A stretch of 64,000 bases of DNA from Lepraria neglecta. Its lineage: Eukaryota > Ascomycota > Lecanoromycetes > Lecanorales > Stereocaulaceae. The position numbers were made by a program, and so were the translations under genes. The notes beneath the pieces are model-generated. The model searched no databases. It saw only the letters and a program-made list of their open reading frames with translations, and was not told the origin of the DNA. The stretch spans positions 3,169,501 through 3,233,500 of the forward strand of contig CM065646.1 of NCBI GenBank assembly GCA_033220425.1, written 5' to 3'. Shown here piece after piece: positions 32,692-43,597 of this stretch (positions are counted from its first letter, which is position 1; each line of letters opens with the position of its first letter).

Positions 32692-34035
32692 CTACGCGGC
32701 AAATGCTCTCGCTGTCCTTCCGAAAATGAGCGCAGGCTCCTTCGGCACAGGAGCCAAAGACAATCCTCGGCGTTCCGCCTTGGACCCGACACGCGCCACA
32801 TCCAATAGCGATGTGAAAATCCGTGTGCTGCGTTTTGTTTTGTGCTTTGCGGGCGGAGTGATGAATACTAGCTTGCCATTTTGCCTACCTGCGACATTCG
32901 CTGAGAGCCGGATGTTCCGCTCGCTGAGGATGGCTGATAGCCCGAGGAAAGCTGCAAATAACTCAATTTCAGATTCGCAATTCGAGAGGAGTTTTAGAAC
33001 CTACCATAACAATCCGGAGTTTGCAATGCGTCAGCTGCAATAAGATTTTTAATGCCGTCCCAGCCTGCTGGATCATTGGCTGGATTCAACCCTGGAAAAC
33101 GCCTTAGCTTTTGTGTAATTGATCACACACAAAAAAAAATGAAATCTATACCTGCGACGCTGGTAAGGTGAGTGAACTACCGTTTTTGGTTAATTTGATG
33201 ATCTTGCAATTGGCGCTCGCGACGTACTTCATGGAACAGGGTCACACTAGCATAAGTGGTCATCCTATCGACAATAACTTTCGTCAAGTCTACCGCCTTT
33301 CGAGACGTACTAAGCGTACGACTATTTGGCTTCCCAGTAAGAACCATATCGCAAATCTGCGGCTGATCAGTGTAGAGAACTTTGCTTGTGGGCAGGACCA
33401 CATACTGTGATAATCTCCCGGTTTGGATTCTGGCCCGAAGCTGCCTTCACGGAGGCCTGCGCTGAGTAAGTTTCGCCGTAAGTACCTTTGTCTTTGCAGC
33501 CGTTGGTCGCGGGCGAGCGGTATATGTAATTGACCTGGTCCCACCACCGCTGCTTGCCGACCGGCCGCTTCGAATTCGGGTCCGGATCGCTAGGGACATC
33601 CGGGACAAGCTGCCAACGTTTTCCAGGACCAGCAGCATCATCGTCACAGTAAAGGCGGATTTCGGAGCTGTCGAACGCGCCGGGAGTCATTCCTGCGACT
33701 TTTCCAAAGACAGCTGTAGGGTCTTTAGCTTCAGGTCCTCGTGCGTTGAAAGAAGTGCAGGGATTGCTCTACTGACAGGAGATCCGATTGAGAGTAGCGA
33801 TACTTGTAGTCGGCACTTTAAATATTTGCTCGAAGGCAGAGGTCATCACGGTATTGCCGGTATCAGCCATTTGGCTTTGGCCTTTGCTGCCCATGTCTAT
33901 AGCTTCCGCGACAGTGGCCTCCATTACGCCTGCAAAGTTGTTCTTGCAGCTGTCGTCTATCCAGTAAGAGAGGCCGTGGCATGGAAAGACAAAGATAAGG
34001 GCAATGCAAAGCGAATAAATGAAAGCCGAACACAT
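32692..34035 (-). CDS. Secreted zincin-like metallopeptidase (M35/lysine-specific endopeptidase-like)
   Basis: The start MCSAFIYSLCIALIFVFP is a signal peptide. Exons are 33804-34035, 33406-33737, 33228-33356, 33152-33176 (25 bases), 33005-33091 and 32951 downwards. Joined, they read SYWIDDSCKNNFAG, EIRLYCDDD, YRSPATNGCKDKGTYGETYS, REIITICDMVL and TLFHE|FTH|LTSVAG. The zincin motif HEFTH is thus completed by the intron between HE and FTH. LNPANDPAGWDGIKN, DALQTPDCY and AFLGLSAILS follow. The layout matches fungal secreted peptidase-like proteins with a lysine-specific metallo-endopeptidase (M35-type) fold, which act outside the cell. The last exon is uncertain: the frame runs to a TAG at 32692, but an intron after NVAG (donor GTAGGC) may end it differently. 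It is divergent from the cysteine-rich gene at 35165. Confidence 0.65.
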
Positions 34036-35164
34036 GTTTGTGGAGGTCACGGTGATTGAACAGGATGAATTGAGTATTTCGCTTGCAGTGTGGCTCTCTG
34101 ACGAACTGGTCAAGATCAAAAGGAGGCGTCGAAATGCGCAAAGAAGACTTAAATAGAGCCGTGACTACGAAAACCCCCACCAACACAAATGCCAAAGAGC
34201 ATTGAGAGTTCGGCTTCATTCAGCTCTTACGCAGTTTCACTCATTCACATGAGACAGCGGCGTGGCTAGAGCCCAGTATCTCATTCAATCCTCCGAATCA
34301 ACTCCCACTCTTCATGATAGCCGATGAGCATCAAAAGCATGAAGGACCAGAACAAGAGGCTACGGCTCCGAATCCAGGTCCAATGCTGGTATATCTTGCG
34401 ACATCGTGAGAGGATACGAAACGCTCAACGCAGCATCCATGCACGTTGCCACTCAGCATATAAATGGTCCTGCAATTCCTGCAATGTTGTGAAATTTTTG
34501 GTCGCGCGGCACAGGCGGTTAGGGGTGTCAGACGCTAGCTGTGTCGATACTTTTATCGTGGGTAATAAAATAAGGATAACGTTGTATCTTGAATGGTTGA
34601 ATGAACTCGCACCTTCTCCCCCCTCAAAAGGCAGCACCACTCTTCTGCTGATAGTATTAGTTACCTGTCTTATGAGATCAACGTCAATCTAATGGACTCC
34701 GAAAGCCTTACGAACTCACTCTGTCAACCCATGAAATTAGCAAATTAGCAGTTTGACGCCGTAATCAATTTTTCAAGACTCGAATCAATTTTCGTAACGC
34801 TAGACAACAGCCCCGATCCGTGAGCATTATTGGAGTGCGGCAGTCTCGATGCGTCTGATGTTTGAGGGGAATGAAGGGCTGCACGCTGTGCCAGTTGAGG
34901 GATAATCGGAGACATCTGTTCAAACCTCTTGAGTTTCAGCATCAACGGTGTGCATGATGTGGCAGAGATTTCTGAGACATCACGATTGGCCGTTGTTAAA
35001 CGTCTCCTCACCGCCAAATTTACTCGGCATACATATTTGTATCGCCCATCAACTCGCTATACGTTACCAGCAGCGCGACCTTCAACTCAGCCAGCAAATT
35101 TCTGCAGACCGTCGGGTTTCTATCTGCTCTAAAAGTCGCCTGTCCAGCTTTGATACTTTTTATT
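34036..35164. other. Divergent promoter region of the two secreted-protein genes
   Basis: This is 1.1 kb between the zincin-like gene (minus) and the Cys-rich gene (plus). Short frames at 34324-34692 and 34745-35017 show no motif and are not called. Confidence 0.45.
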
Positions 35165-37666
35165 ATGCATTTTAGATATCAATTCTGTTGTGCTGCTCTG
35201 GCGTTGCACGTCATCAGTATTTCAGGTTCATCGTATCCTGCTTTGCCCGCTCAGGGCATTCGTCGAGATTCTCTCTCCCTCGCCACGCTCCTTCCACGCG
35301 CTGGTGCTAGTCTTCTCGGAGGGTCTGAACTTGAAGAAAGGCAAAATGGTCAGCCAGCACAGATCGTCTTGATGGGCTGCCCTGAAATGTTCAACGAACC
35401 TGTTCATTCTTGCTCTTCGTGCGGTGGCGAGTCACCTACCAAGCCAGGACAATGCAAAGATTCCAACGGCTCAGGCTGGTTCTGCAAGTGTACGTTGTCC
35501 ATTTGCTAAATGTGCTATATTTAATGCGTCTTTGTGATACCGTCCGACATAATGGTTGGCTGACTATCCGTTCAGGTTCTACCACGGGAAAGAATGGTTT
35601 GACAACTTCAGTCATCACGACTACTGCGAGTGGACAAACGGCCACCGGCACTTACGAGTTGGATACTATGACTGAGTACGCCAGCCTGAGACAACACATC
35701 ACTATCAGCACAACTGCAACAGCGACCTCCACTGCTTCTGGCGATACTGGTTTAGAAACGGTCGCTGTTGTAGTACTGGCTGGTGGTGTGGCATGGTTCT
35801 TGGCAGGTATATAACTGAATATGTTGCTTTTGTGTTAGAATGTTCTTTAAACTAACGTTCGTAAAGACGCATCAGGTGGGGCCGCAGCAATCTCGGCACT
35901 CAAACCTCCGGAGAATGCCAAAAATCATGATGACGACAAGAATTGTCCCAACCCAGAGAACAAATGTGCAGATTGTGGTGGGAAGAATCAGATGTGTACC
36001 ACTGGGACTGATTCAGGGTGTAAGTCTTATCAGTTGAATCGTCTTTCTAGGGTACTGACATTCTCCTTGCACAGGCGCTTGTGAAGAAAATACATGTCCT
36101 GCTGACGGTAGCGATAATCAACCAAAATGCTCGGACAACGGGTGCAACGCGCAAGATGGTAAGTGTACTGGTGGCGACCATAAAGGCTGCGACTGCAAAA
36201 AGGAGGAATGTCCCAATATCGAGGAGGTTCCATTCTTTTGTAACGACTGTGGAGGCAAGGACAACAGCGGGAAATGTAAGGGTGTAAGTGACCTTCGCTG
36301 AGATTCGATTTCAACTACCTCAGTATTAACATCATTGACTAGTTGTCCGACCACAACAATCTATGGCAAGGTTGTGACTGTACCGATGAGCCTGATTGGA
36401 ACAGCCAGCCGCCACCGCTCGTGAGGAACGATTATCAGGCTAACGCAGCAATACTCAACGCGCTTCCAGACATATCTGTGTCACCAACTAAACCTTCTTC
36501 AACACCACTTCCAAAACCATCCTGCGATGCTAATAGTGTCTCCAAAATTCCCTACAACGTGTTCAGTCCCGGGGTATTCTCGAAATTTTGCAAAACCGTC
36601 GTAAGCAACGATAAAAGCAAAGCATTGCAACAAACAGTAGACAGCAATGGTGATGTAGTATCAGCCAACAAGAAGCGAAATATTTGGGAACGAACTCCAC
36701 CGCCAAATCCGAGCGATTACAAAGGATATAAGTTTGCGCTCGACTGGACCGGAGGCGATGGATCCTGCCCTAGTGATTGCAACACTGTCTTTTCATCTAT
36801 CGCAAATGATATCTGTGAGTCCCCATTCCTACTCTACTCCACAGCCACGAACGGAAGCTAAGTAAATTTTTGTAGGCGGTCATGTGGGTGGCCAATCCAA
36901 CGTCATGACTAGTCAAGCCAAACTCGACACCGGCTGCGGCGTTTACTCATACTCCATTTCAGCTCCCCCATCAGCCACCACCTCACCACCTACCGGTCCA
37001 AGCTCTACTACTCCCCCTGCAACACCCACCGTCGGACCCATTCAATGCGCCGCCAACCTTGACAGCTACTCGAAATGCTGGAACGACATCCACGCGAAAT
37101 CGGTCGAGAGCTGCGCTTCGGCGATGTCTGTGCAACTTCCGAATGGCCCGATGACCTCTTCGAGCCCCAACGTCACTCAGGTGCTCAGAGAAGGCTCGTC
37201 TGGTGGCGAGGGTGGCAATGGTGTGACATATAGTATGTTTCCACCACTCAAGCTCTGTTTGAGCATATTTGATGCAAAAGCTTACTATTTTGGCACCAAG
37301 TGATGAATATTGGATGGATCCACAATTGCAACGACTACCAATCGCAACCCGCTGATAATCCGATGGGGAAGTCAGGGGATAGTACCGAGAGTTACACCAC
37401 CCTGATCAAGAACACTTACTACAATTGTATGTTCCAAATGTATTTTCTTTTACTCCTGGAGCCATTGAGGGCGGTACTTTTTCATGCTTTGACCAGAACG
37501 CTAATTGATCATTCGTTTAGGTAAAGAAAATTCAGGGCTAGGAGGCTATGTCGATGTGGGATGCTTGCGATATGGCTTCTACCCAAATAACATCAAGGGT
37601 GTATTCGCATCGCCACCGCACCCGGAGTATTTCTGGAATACTTATCCGAATATCTGTAGTTCGTGA
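35165..37666 (+). CDS. Eight-exon cysteine-rich secreted/membrane protein of unknown function
   Basis: Exons are 35165-35489, 35576-35806, 35867-36019, 36075-36283, 36343-36814, 36876-37232, 37301-37426 and 37521-37666. Together they give 672 residues without a frame fault. A signal peptide (MHFRYQFCCAALALHVISIS) is followed by a first SCSSCGG module, a Thr/Ser-rich linker and a hydrophobic helix ETVAVVVLAGGVAWFLA (~165-182). Two to three more Cys modules follow with CADCGG and CNDCGG (~195-305), then a globular C-terminal part with CDANSVSKIPYNVFSP, YKFALDWTGGDGSCPSDC, DTGCGVYSYSI and GGYVDVGCLRYGFYPNN. The C-terminal part resembles uncharacterised fungal secreted proteins. The internal helix could anchor the protein or be a second signal. 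Exon phases at six of seven junctions are 1. Function unknown. Confidence 0.75.
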
Positions 37667-37884
37667 AAAATAGAAACGATGATTCGAAAGTCTCGTTGAG
37701 GCCTCTGAATTACAATGTCTTTCGGTGGGTATGACATAGAGCAAGCATTTCAGTCTCGAAGCGGATTGTCATCGACCGACGACTATATCACAAGGGACGC
37801 TTCTCTGGAAGTTGTAGGAGTCTAGGCAACAGGAAGTTGAGCCAGGCAACAGTGTTGACGAGTTGTTATTTTAAGTAGCCATAG

Positions 37885-38098
37885 CCGGGTGGGAGGCAGC
37901 CAAGACTGGCTCCCTTATACTACGCCCCTGCTGGAATGGGGGCTCGAGTAGCCTCCTCCCTACATGCTCTCCTTGTATTCCCTTGGTGCTCCCCCCTACT
38001 CTCTCAGTGCTCCCTCTAAAGCGGCTATGCTCCCTTCCGAGAACAACCCCGGTAATCACCGATCCTAAGTTCGAGGTCTATATAATACATATATAGCA
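37885..38098 (+). repeat. Single arm of the palindromic TIR element family
   Basis: The segment (GGTGGGAGGCAGCC.. to ..CCTAAGTTCGAGG and TAATACATATATA) matches the outer arms at 49706-49918 and 51686-51900, including GCTCCCTCTAAAGCGGC and the tail CCTAAGTTCG. Only one arm is present, and the sequence after TATATA differs from the big element, so this is a solo arm or a relic. No coding capacity. Confidence 0.7.
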
Positions 38099-38697
38099 AT
38101 ATAGCTAGTGAGAAAAATTCTAACAACTACATGGTTCCGAAGCGTCTTGCATGGCAGATCATCAAAGCTTGAAGGGTTCAAACAGAACTAAAAGCTTCAT
38201 GGCGATATGCGCAGATCACTCTCGCCAAAGGTATTCTCTGAAGTCACCAATAGTTATGTTGCAAACAAGACATCTTGCACACCTTTGTAGCCGTGTTATC
38301 TGCTCTGGCGATCGAAGTTGGTCGGGCTTCATTAACCCGAGGGTTTGGAGAAGTGATCCTTTAATTCTAGCACCAGCAGTCTGATCGCAATCAAAACGGA
38401 TCGCTTGCAATCCTATGGCACAGAGCGACTGGTATTAGGGAGATTTCAATCAAGCTATATCACAGCAACTTTGCTATAAAGGGTCGGTAGGCGCCGTAGG
38501 TATCATGGGAAGGTTGGACGGAACTGAACCTAAGTTTGCAAGCATCGTCAAACGTCCAAGGTTCCAAAGGCGTCGGGCGATGTTCGTGGAGCAGCCTGCC
38601 GGCGGTTGTTGCTCCACAGGAAAAGTCTCGAAGATGCGATTCGCGATCCTATCGTGTCACACCAACCTGCGCCTAGAAGGGTTCATCCCCTAAGTTT
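38099..38697. other. Intergenic, between solo arm and TIR copy B
   Basis: About 600 bases of mixed composition hold short unsupported frames on both strands. No recognisable gene or structure. Confidence 0.4.
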
Positions 38698-39351
38698 GGG
38701 GGGCGGATACGCATAGACCCCAGGACATAGACCCCCCTAATACGGTTACCGTTCTACAACGCCTTGGTTAATAGGCTTCAAACTTATTTCTCTGCGGGTT
38801 CTAATGGTGTTTGGAGAGCCTGTGAGTTCTGGAATGGTAGCGCTTGGTGGTGATGGCGTGAGACCTCGCCGTCGCCCTCTCTACCCACTCCACCGACTTT
38901 TTGGCGGAAATATAATACGGCGAAAGCGGAGGACCTGAATAGCACCGAGCTCGCTCAGATCTTTAGTATATTTACAGCTAAAATTGGAGCGCATCTGGTG
39001 TTTACAAGGTCGTGGTGTTTCGTGCGACCCTATTTTTCATAGAATCGCAATAAAACGTCTATTTAACACGTCTGCAGCTATGGTGACGTAGCGTACTATA
39101 TCTTCCCTCTATAAGCCCTCCTTCTTGGCCCTTGATAGTCTCTGTATAGTGCTACTGTCGCTAATAAGATGCGGAGAAGCTGCGCATGCTGGTTAGTCTA
39201 CGGCAGCAACACCACGCCGGCGGGGCTACCCAGTACGGCAAATATGATAGTGACAGTGAGGTTGATGTCGCTATGTAGTATGGACGACAGCGAGGTCTTA
39301 TTCGTTGAGATCTAGGGGGGTCTATGTCCTGGGGCGGGGTCTATGCCCCCC
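38698..39351 (-). mobile_element. Non-autonomous TIR DNA transposon, copy B (inverted to copy A)
   Basis: The same family as 31826-32505, in opposite orientation, about 654 bp. The left end GGGGGGCGGATACGCATAGA is complete. The right end has lost about eight bases (CGTATCCG) from the terminal repeat and closes CTATGCCCCCCT. The interior lines up with copy A over its whole length with scattered substitutions. It ends about 50 bases before the first Met of the next gene. Confidence 0.8.
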
Positions 39352-39399
39352 TAATCTAGCTCCTAACTCATATGAGATCGCCCGAACCGTAAGGGAAAG

Positions 39400-40662
39400 G
39401 TGGCTTACGGCTTACCGGAATATCGTCATTCACTGGGGCTAGAACCTCTGGATTGCACTACCCCAGCTTCAACTTCACCATGGACTTCTCTTCACTCACC
39501 CACTGCGGACAGGGACCCAACCTTAAAAATTTATCGAACTTTGAGAGGAGGAATAGCGCGACGAATGGTACACATCCAAGTGACCTGGCGGCATTCCCCA
39601 GACCTACCCCTGATGCAGACTCCCTCTGCCGGTAACCTCCCCTCCCTCTCCGCTACGAGCCCCACGAACGACATCACAGAAAAGCCACTCAACGGATTTC
39701 ACGATGCTACGAAGCCATTTACAAGCCCTGAGTCGCTCCCAAAAGCGCATCGAAAACCCATCACAATCAAAACCAATGAAGCCTCCATGCAAGCTGCGAA
39801 ACGGGAAATCCACTCTAAACTAAGAGAAGACTGGACATGGCCTCCTACATCTACACAAGCAGACAAACGTAATCTTCCAGACTCTGATAAGGCATGGCGC
39901 GAGCGCGACTCCGACTCCTCGTACTCTCCGCTCTCCCCAGAGCTTGAGCATGATCCTTATAAGTTTGACAGTCCGGATTCGCTGGCAGAGCCAGTCTTGT
40001 CAAGAAAACGAAAACGGCAACAGCTGCTAGAGGAAGAGATGAAATGGAATGAAGGACTACAGACATACATCGAGCGCCGGGATGCCTGGTCTGGCGCTCG
40101 CACACAAGCCCTATCACCATCGATCAACTCGCCCTACACCCCTCCCGACGCAAATACGAACGGCACTATCACAATATTCCCACCAACGCCCGACTCACCC
40201 ACTCTACCCACCGCCTCCCACCTCTCCACTTACCCCCCACCACCACCCTCTTCACCAATGTCAACAGCACTCGTCCCCCTCGCCCCCCCAATCCTCCCCC
40301 TAACCAACCCCACCCGCGCCTCCATCCAACCATCCACCTATCCAGCAATATACAGCAAAGTAATAGTGCAAGGGCTCACCCCAAGCGTGCCCATCAACCT
40401 AAAAGACGTCGTGAGTGCGCTAGTACAAGGGTGGAAGAAAGATGGAGAATGGCCGCCGAAGACGGAAGCTGAGAAGGCAGCTGGAGCGGGACAAGGTGGG
40501 CTTGGTGTTGGGGGAGTGGACGGGCCTACAATGCCGGGCTTGGGGAGGAATGGGGAGGGAAGGAAGGCGGTGAGGAGGAGTGTGGGGAGGGTTAAGAAGG
40601 CGTTGGGGTTGGGGCTGGGGATTGATGGACCGGCGAGGGGGGAGGGGCGGATGGAGGAGTAG
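39400..40662 (+). CDS. Gag1-like clamp domain (DUF4050) protein
   Basis: A single open frame of 420 residues. The first diagnostic block is AAKREIHSKLREDWTWPP (~133-150), the second VYSKVIVQGLTPSVPINLKDVVSALVQGWKKDGEWPPK-like (~330-368; here IYSKVIV), the two halves of the clamp domain known from fungal Gag1/DUF4050 proteins. Between them lie a basic RKRKRQ segment and a Pro/Ser-rich loop; a Gly/Arg tail follows. Despite the name the family is a host protein, unrelated to retroviral Gag. The true start is doubtful: the first 50 residues lie hard against TIR element B and look unlike the family. A Met near residue 56 (MVHIQVTWRH) or a spliced exon starting MDFSSLTHCGQGPNLKN at 39480 are alternatives. 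Confidence 0.7.
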   Translation: MAYGLPEYRHSLGLEPLDCTTPASTSPWTSLHSPTADRDPTLKIYRTLRGGIARRMVHIQVTWRHSPDLPLMQTPSAGNLPSLSATSPTNDITEKPLNGFHDATKPFTSPESLPKAHRKPITIKTNEASMQAAKREIHSKLREDWTWPPTSTQADKRNLPDSDKAWRERDSDSSYSPLSPELEHDPYKFDSPDSLAEPVLSRKRKRQQLLEEEMKWNEGLQTYIERRDAWSGARTQALSPSINSPYTPPDANTNGTITIFPPTPDSPTLPTASHLSTYPPPPPSSPMSTALVPLAPPILPLTNPTRASIQPSTYPAIYSKVIVQGLTPSVPINLKDVVSALVQGWKKDGEWPPKTEAEKAAGAGQGGLGVGGVDGPTMPGLGRNGEGRKAVRRSVGRVKKALGLGLGIDGPARGEGRMEE

Positions 40663-41252
40663 GTGCGTGCGGGAAAAACTGCGTTAGCTCTTGGTGGGAA
40701 TCTTCTTGTGAATATTTTGATTATCATGAAAATTCTGCTGAGCATGGCCTTGGGTGACGATCTGAGCTGTGCATATTGCTTACTTGGATGGTCGCATAGC
40801 ATCGGATAATGAGTCTACAGTGGAACGAACTCTTCTAGGTCTGAAGATTGCAAGATCACAGAAATTTTGAGGCCATACTTTGTGAAAAGGTGTCATCATG
40901 TCTCTGTTGCCTTATTTACATGTATGTCGAGCAGGTTACGACCGCTCATGCTGCCTTTCCGCACCTTTTTATGAGACTCTTCCGTTGCTCTCAATCCACC
41001 ATCGCTCTCTCAAGCTCATACCTTACTCAGATGCATTCTCGTCTCCTCCGAGGGTTTGGGCTTCCACCGCTTCCCGAAGCCGGCCCCGGTACTCTGAGTA
41101 AATCTCCACTAAACGCATATTAACCTTGTCCATGTCGAAAACTCTCTAGCTTCAGCTTCGGCTGATTATGGTCTTCCAATAGGGTTTGAACTCAGTCGCC
41201 CTCTGCCCTTCTATGGGACCGAACTGCCAAGGCTCTACGGTTGACAGCGCCA
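40663..41252. other. Intergenic, convergent
   Basis: About 590 bases lie between the Gag1-clamp gene (plus) and the first pRiA4b-like gene (minus). Short plus-strand frames at 40848-41123 carry no motif. Confidence 0.4.
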
Positions 41253-41805
41253 TCACCATCGATGCAGGCAAGTCTCTGTGCATCTTTCCCAGAGTCGGTG
41301 TGGACGGTCAGCATCCTGTGATCTTGAGCAGTGAGGCGACCCTTGGGCCTCAAGAGCGGCGAGCTTCTGGTGCTTTTTCTCTGGGTCGCTGATCACTTCG
41401 ATGGCGTGGGTGTAGCGCAAGATGTCGAAGTCGTAGGCCGTATGTTTGATGGGGGCCATAGGTGCTTTCGTGTTTCTCGAGAGAGGTGTGTGTTCCGAAG
41501 GATTCGGCCAGTGGTGCGTAGTACTTCTCATGATCTGGGACTTGAGTCGAGAAGTACGTTTCTTGGGTGACTAAAGCATCTAGGGCATGGATTATTAGGC
41601 TTTGGTTCACGACTCTGAAGGGCTATGATGGGTCGGTGATGTCGTACCACCCAAGAGCGGATTGGACAGCTTTGTGCAGTTCGTTGAATGTTATATCGGC
41701 GGGGACGCTGAGGAGACGGTTGACTTTGGGCATGCGGGTGTTCTCGAGGTCAATCTGCAGGAAATAATTTGGCTCTTGAGACGCCGCTGAGAGGCTTTCT
41801 GACAT
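41253..41805 (-). pseudogene. pRiA4b ORF-3-like gene, broken
   Basis: The start MSESLSAASQEPNYFLQIDL leads into LSVPADITFNELHKAVQSAL and GW, the N-terminal signature of the plasmid pRiA4b ORF-3 domain (DLHxAIxxxxGW). The frame stops after YDITDPS. Weak family-like text (YDFDILRYTHAIEVISDPEK) continues in another frame nearer 41400. It is a sister of the gene at 42544-43104. It is probably decayed, though an unrecognised intron cannot be excluded. Confidence 0.45.
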
Positions 41806-42543
41806 CGTGTGGGTTGATGTTTGAGAACAGAGTGGAGTGAGATTGTGAGAGACTGGGAAGGCTGTCAGCTTTTGGTATGGTCTCCCTTAGCTTGAGTACA
41901 AACTTTGGATTTTTTGTTTGCTGGAGACTTGTGAGATGATATGGAGTGCTGGGGTTTCGATCTTAATGTATCGACAGACCAGATAGTAGCTGTGAGCGAG
42001 TCCTCTAAGGTTGTAGTGGGGAGTTTAGTCGTACAAAACTTCGGGGCACGGACAGGTACCAGGATGAGTAATTAGAAGCAGCGGATGTGAAGTATCACGT
42101 TGCCCAATCATAATCTCAAGAACTATTTTAAGAGTCGGTGAGGAACAGGAGTGAATGACTAAGGCTAGGAGTTCTAAGCGTCAAATTCAATACGAATCCG
42201 AGAGAGTGAGGAGACTTGGTCGACAGAGTTTATTGCTTTGTCTCTATTGACCTTCCTCTATTGCCATGTTGCGGTCTTTAACCCACTTGGTATAGAATTT
42301 TTTGAACGAGCCGAGTGTCAGAACTCTGCTCTGATTGAGGGAGCAGTAATTGTCATCTGCCATTTAGCTCTAGCTGTCCGGATCATCTGCAACCTATCTG
42401 CGTCTGCGAACTTCGGGACTGATTCTCAAGCGGTGACTTGGCCCTCAAATCGGTTTCGTCTTGATTCAAAACCAAAAAGCGAACATGATGCACTATCGGC
42501 TAAGGGTGCTTGTTCTGCTTGTTCTTCTTCAAGCTCCACTTTA
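41806..42543. other. Intergenic between the two pRiA4b-like genes
   Basis: About 740 bases include the promoter of the downstream minus-strand copy. The plus-strand frame 42238-42885 is the shadow of the next gene. Nothing else is seen. Confidence 0.4.
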
Positions 42544-43104
42544 TCAAGACGGGCGCGGACTTTTTCGACATCTGATTCCCATGAGCTTTGGTCCACCTTT
42601 GGACACAGAACGCTTTCCGGCAGAATAATCTCTCTTGGACCAAGCTTTCAGGGTTGTGTAGCCTTGTCCAGCAACGCATGTAATCCTATTACCATAATCG
42701 TCCGGCATGCGTCCCAGACGTTGAATGACGTGCGGATATCTGTTGACTCCACAAATATGGTAATCGTAGATGAGGTAGTGCTCGCGGACTCTGAAGTCGT
42801 TCAGAATTCTGTGGACGTTTGCATATTCGAGGTCGTCACATTCAACACCTGGTATGCCATCAACCTCGTCGCCCAGCTGCGTTGAGAAGAGAGCTGGCAT
42901 TAAGTCGTACTCTTCGGCCCGAAAAGGGTTCCCTTTGACGACTTTGACTAATGGAAAAGGTTTATCCCCATAATCGGCAGTGGTATCGTCACCGTCCCAA
43001 CCAAAACCAGCTTCAATGGCGTGATGTAGATCGAAGAATGTGACCGAGGCTGGGATAGATAAGGTACGGCTGACAACAGGATTGGAGACCTTGAGCAGTG
43101 TCAC
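42544..43104 (-). CDS. pRiA4b ORF-3-like domain protein
   Basis: The open frame gives 186 residues: LKVSNPVVSRTLSIPASVTF, FDLHHAIEAGFGWDG, YLIYDYHICGVNRYPHVIQR and ITCVAGQGYTTLKAW. These blocks follow the family order (LHxxIxxxFGW, then YDFGDxWxH, then CxxGxxxxPPED), with the His of the W-x-H position kept and the acidic PPED replaced. The family is widespread in bacteria and scattered in fungi; its function is unknown. The frame begins right after TTATTCAG, which looks like a splice acceptor, so a small upstream exon with the true start is likely but was not located. Confidence 0.6.
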   Translation of the reverse strand: MTLLKVSNPVVSRTLSIPASVTFFDLHHAIEAGFGWDGDDTTADYGDKPFPLVKVVKGNPFRAEEYDLMPALFSTQLGDEVDGIPGVECDDLEYANVHRILNDFRVREHYLIYDYHICGVNRYPHVIQRLGRMPDDYGNRITCVAGQGYTTLKAWSKRDYSAGKRSVSKGGPKLMGIRCRKSPRPS

Positions 43105-43597
43105 CTGAATAAGCTAATTCACCGTAGAAGCCCTGGTAAAAATGCTGTACAGATTGTCAGTATTCATTCGCGTTGATGTGGGCCAAGCGCTCACGTTGCA
43201 CTTAAGGTTGGGAAGGTTTCGATTTGATTGTGGGGTGGCTGATTGTGGTAAAGCACTGCAATCAATGGGTGGTCGGCTGGAGGGTAGTGTGAGTGTTGTG
43301 AAAAGGTACTTTTACCCATATGTTCAAACTCTTGCTGTTGGACGTGGAGCTATGACTTGATCTTATTGCTAGGCATCCCTGAATAGAAGTGGTTGGTGAT
43401 GATAGTAGTGGGACGATGAATTGGGACTGGAACAAACTGTACACAGTCCGTGGAGAGATCGGCGCATGATGAAGCTAGGGTTAGTCTAGTTTCTGAATTT
43501 GCAGAGCTTCACTACTATTTCTACACAAGCAAGGGACTAAGATCTCAAGCCACTTCATCACGTCACACGATAAAGAACTAAGAGACAACAATTGTCA
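43105..43597. other. Intergenic
   Basis: About 490 bases lie between the pRiA4b-like gene and the BET4 3' end. An unplaced first exon of the pRiA4b-like gene may lie near its left end. No other signal. Confidence 0.4.

Noticed and set aside
33168-33410. Reading the peptidase motif as HEVRR in an unspliced frame
   Set aside because: Splicing to the 25-base exon gives HEFTH and keeps frame with the following exons, which is the better model.
34324-34692. 122-residue plus-strand frame between the secreted-protein genes
   Set aside because: No signal peptide, no motif and a competing minus frame.
39400-40662. Treating the Gag1-clamp gene as a retrotransposon gag
   Set aside because: The name is a coincidence; the clamp blocks are those of a host fungal protein family and no LTR surrounds the gene.
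42238-42885. 215-residue plus-strand frame
   Set aside because: It lies largely antisense to the pRiA4b-like gene, whose minus-strand text matches a known domain.
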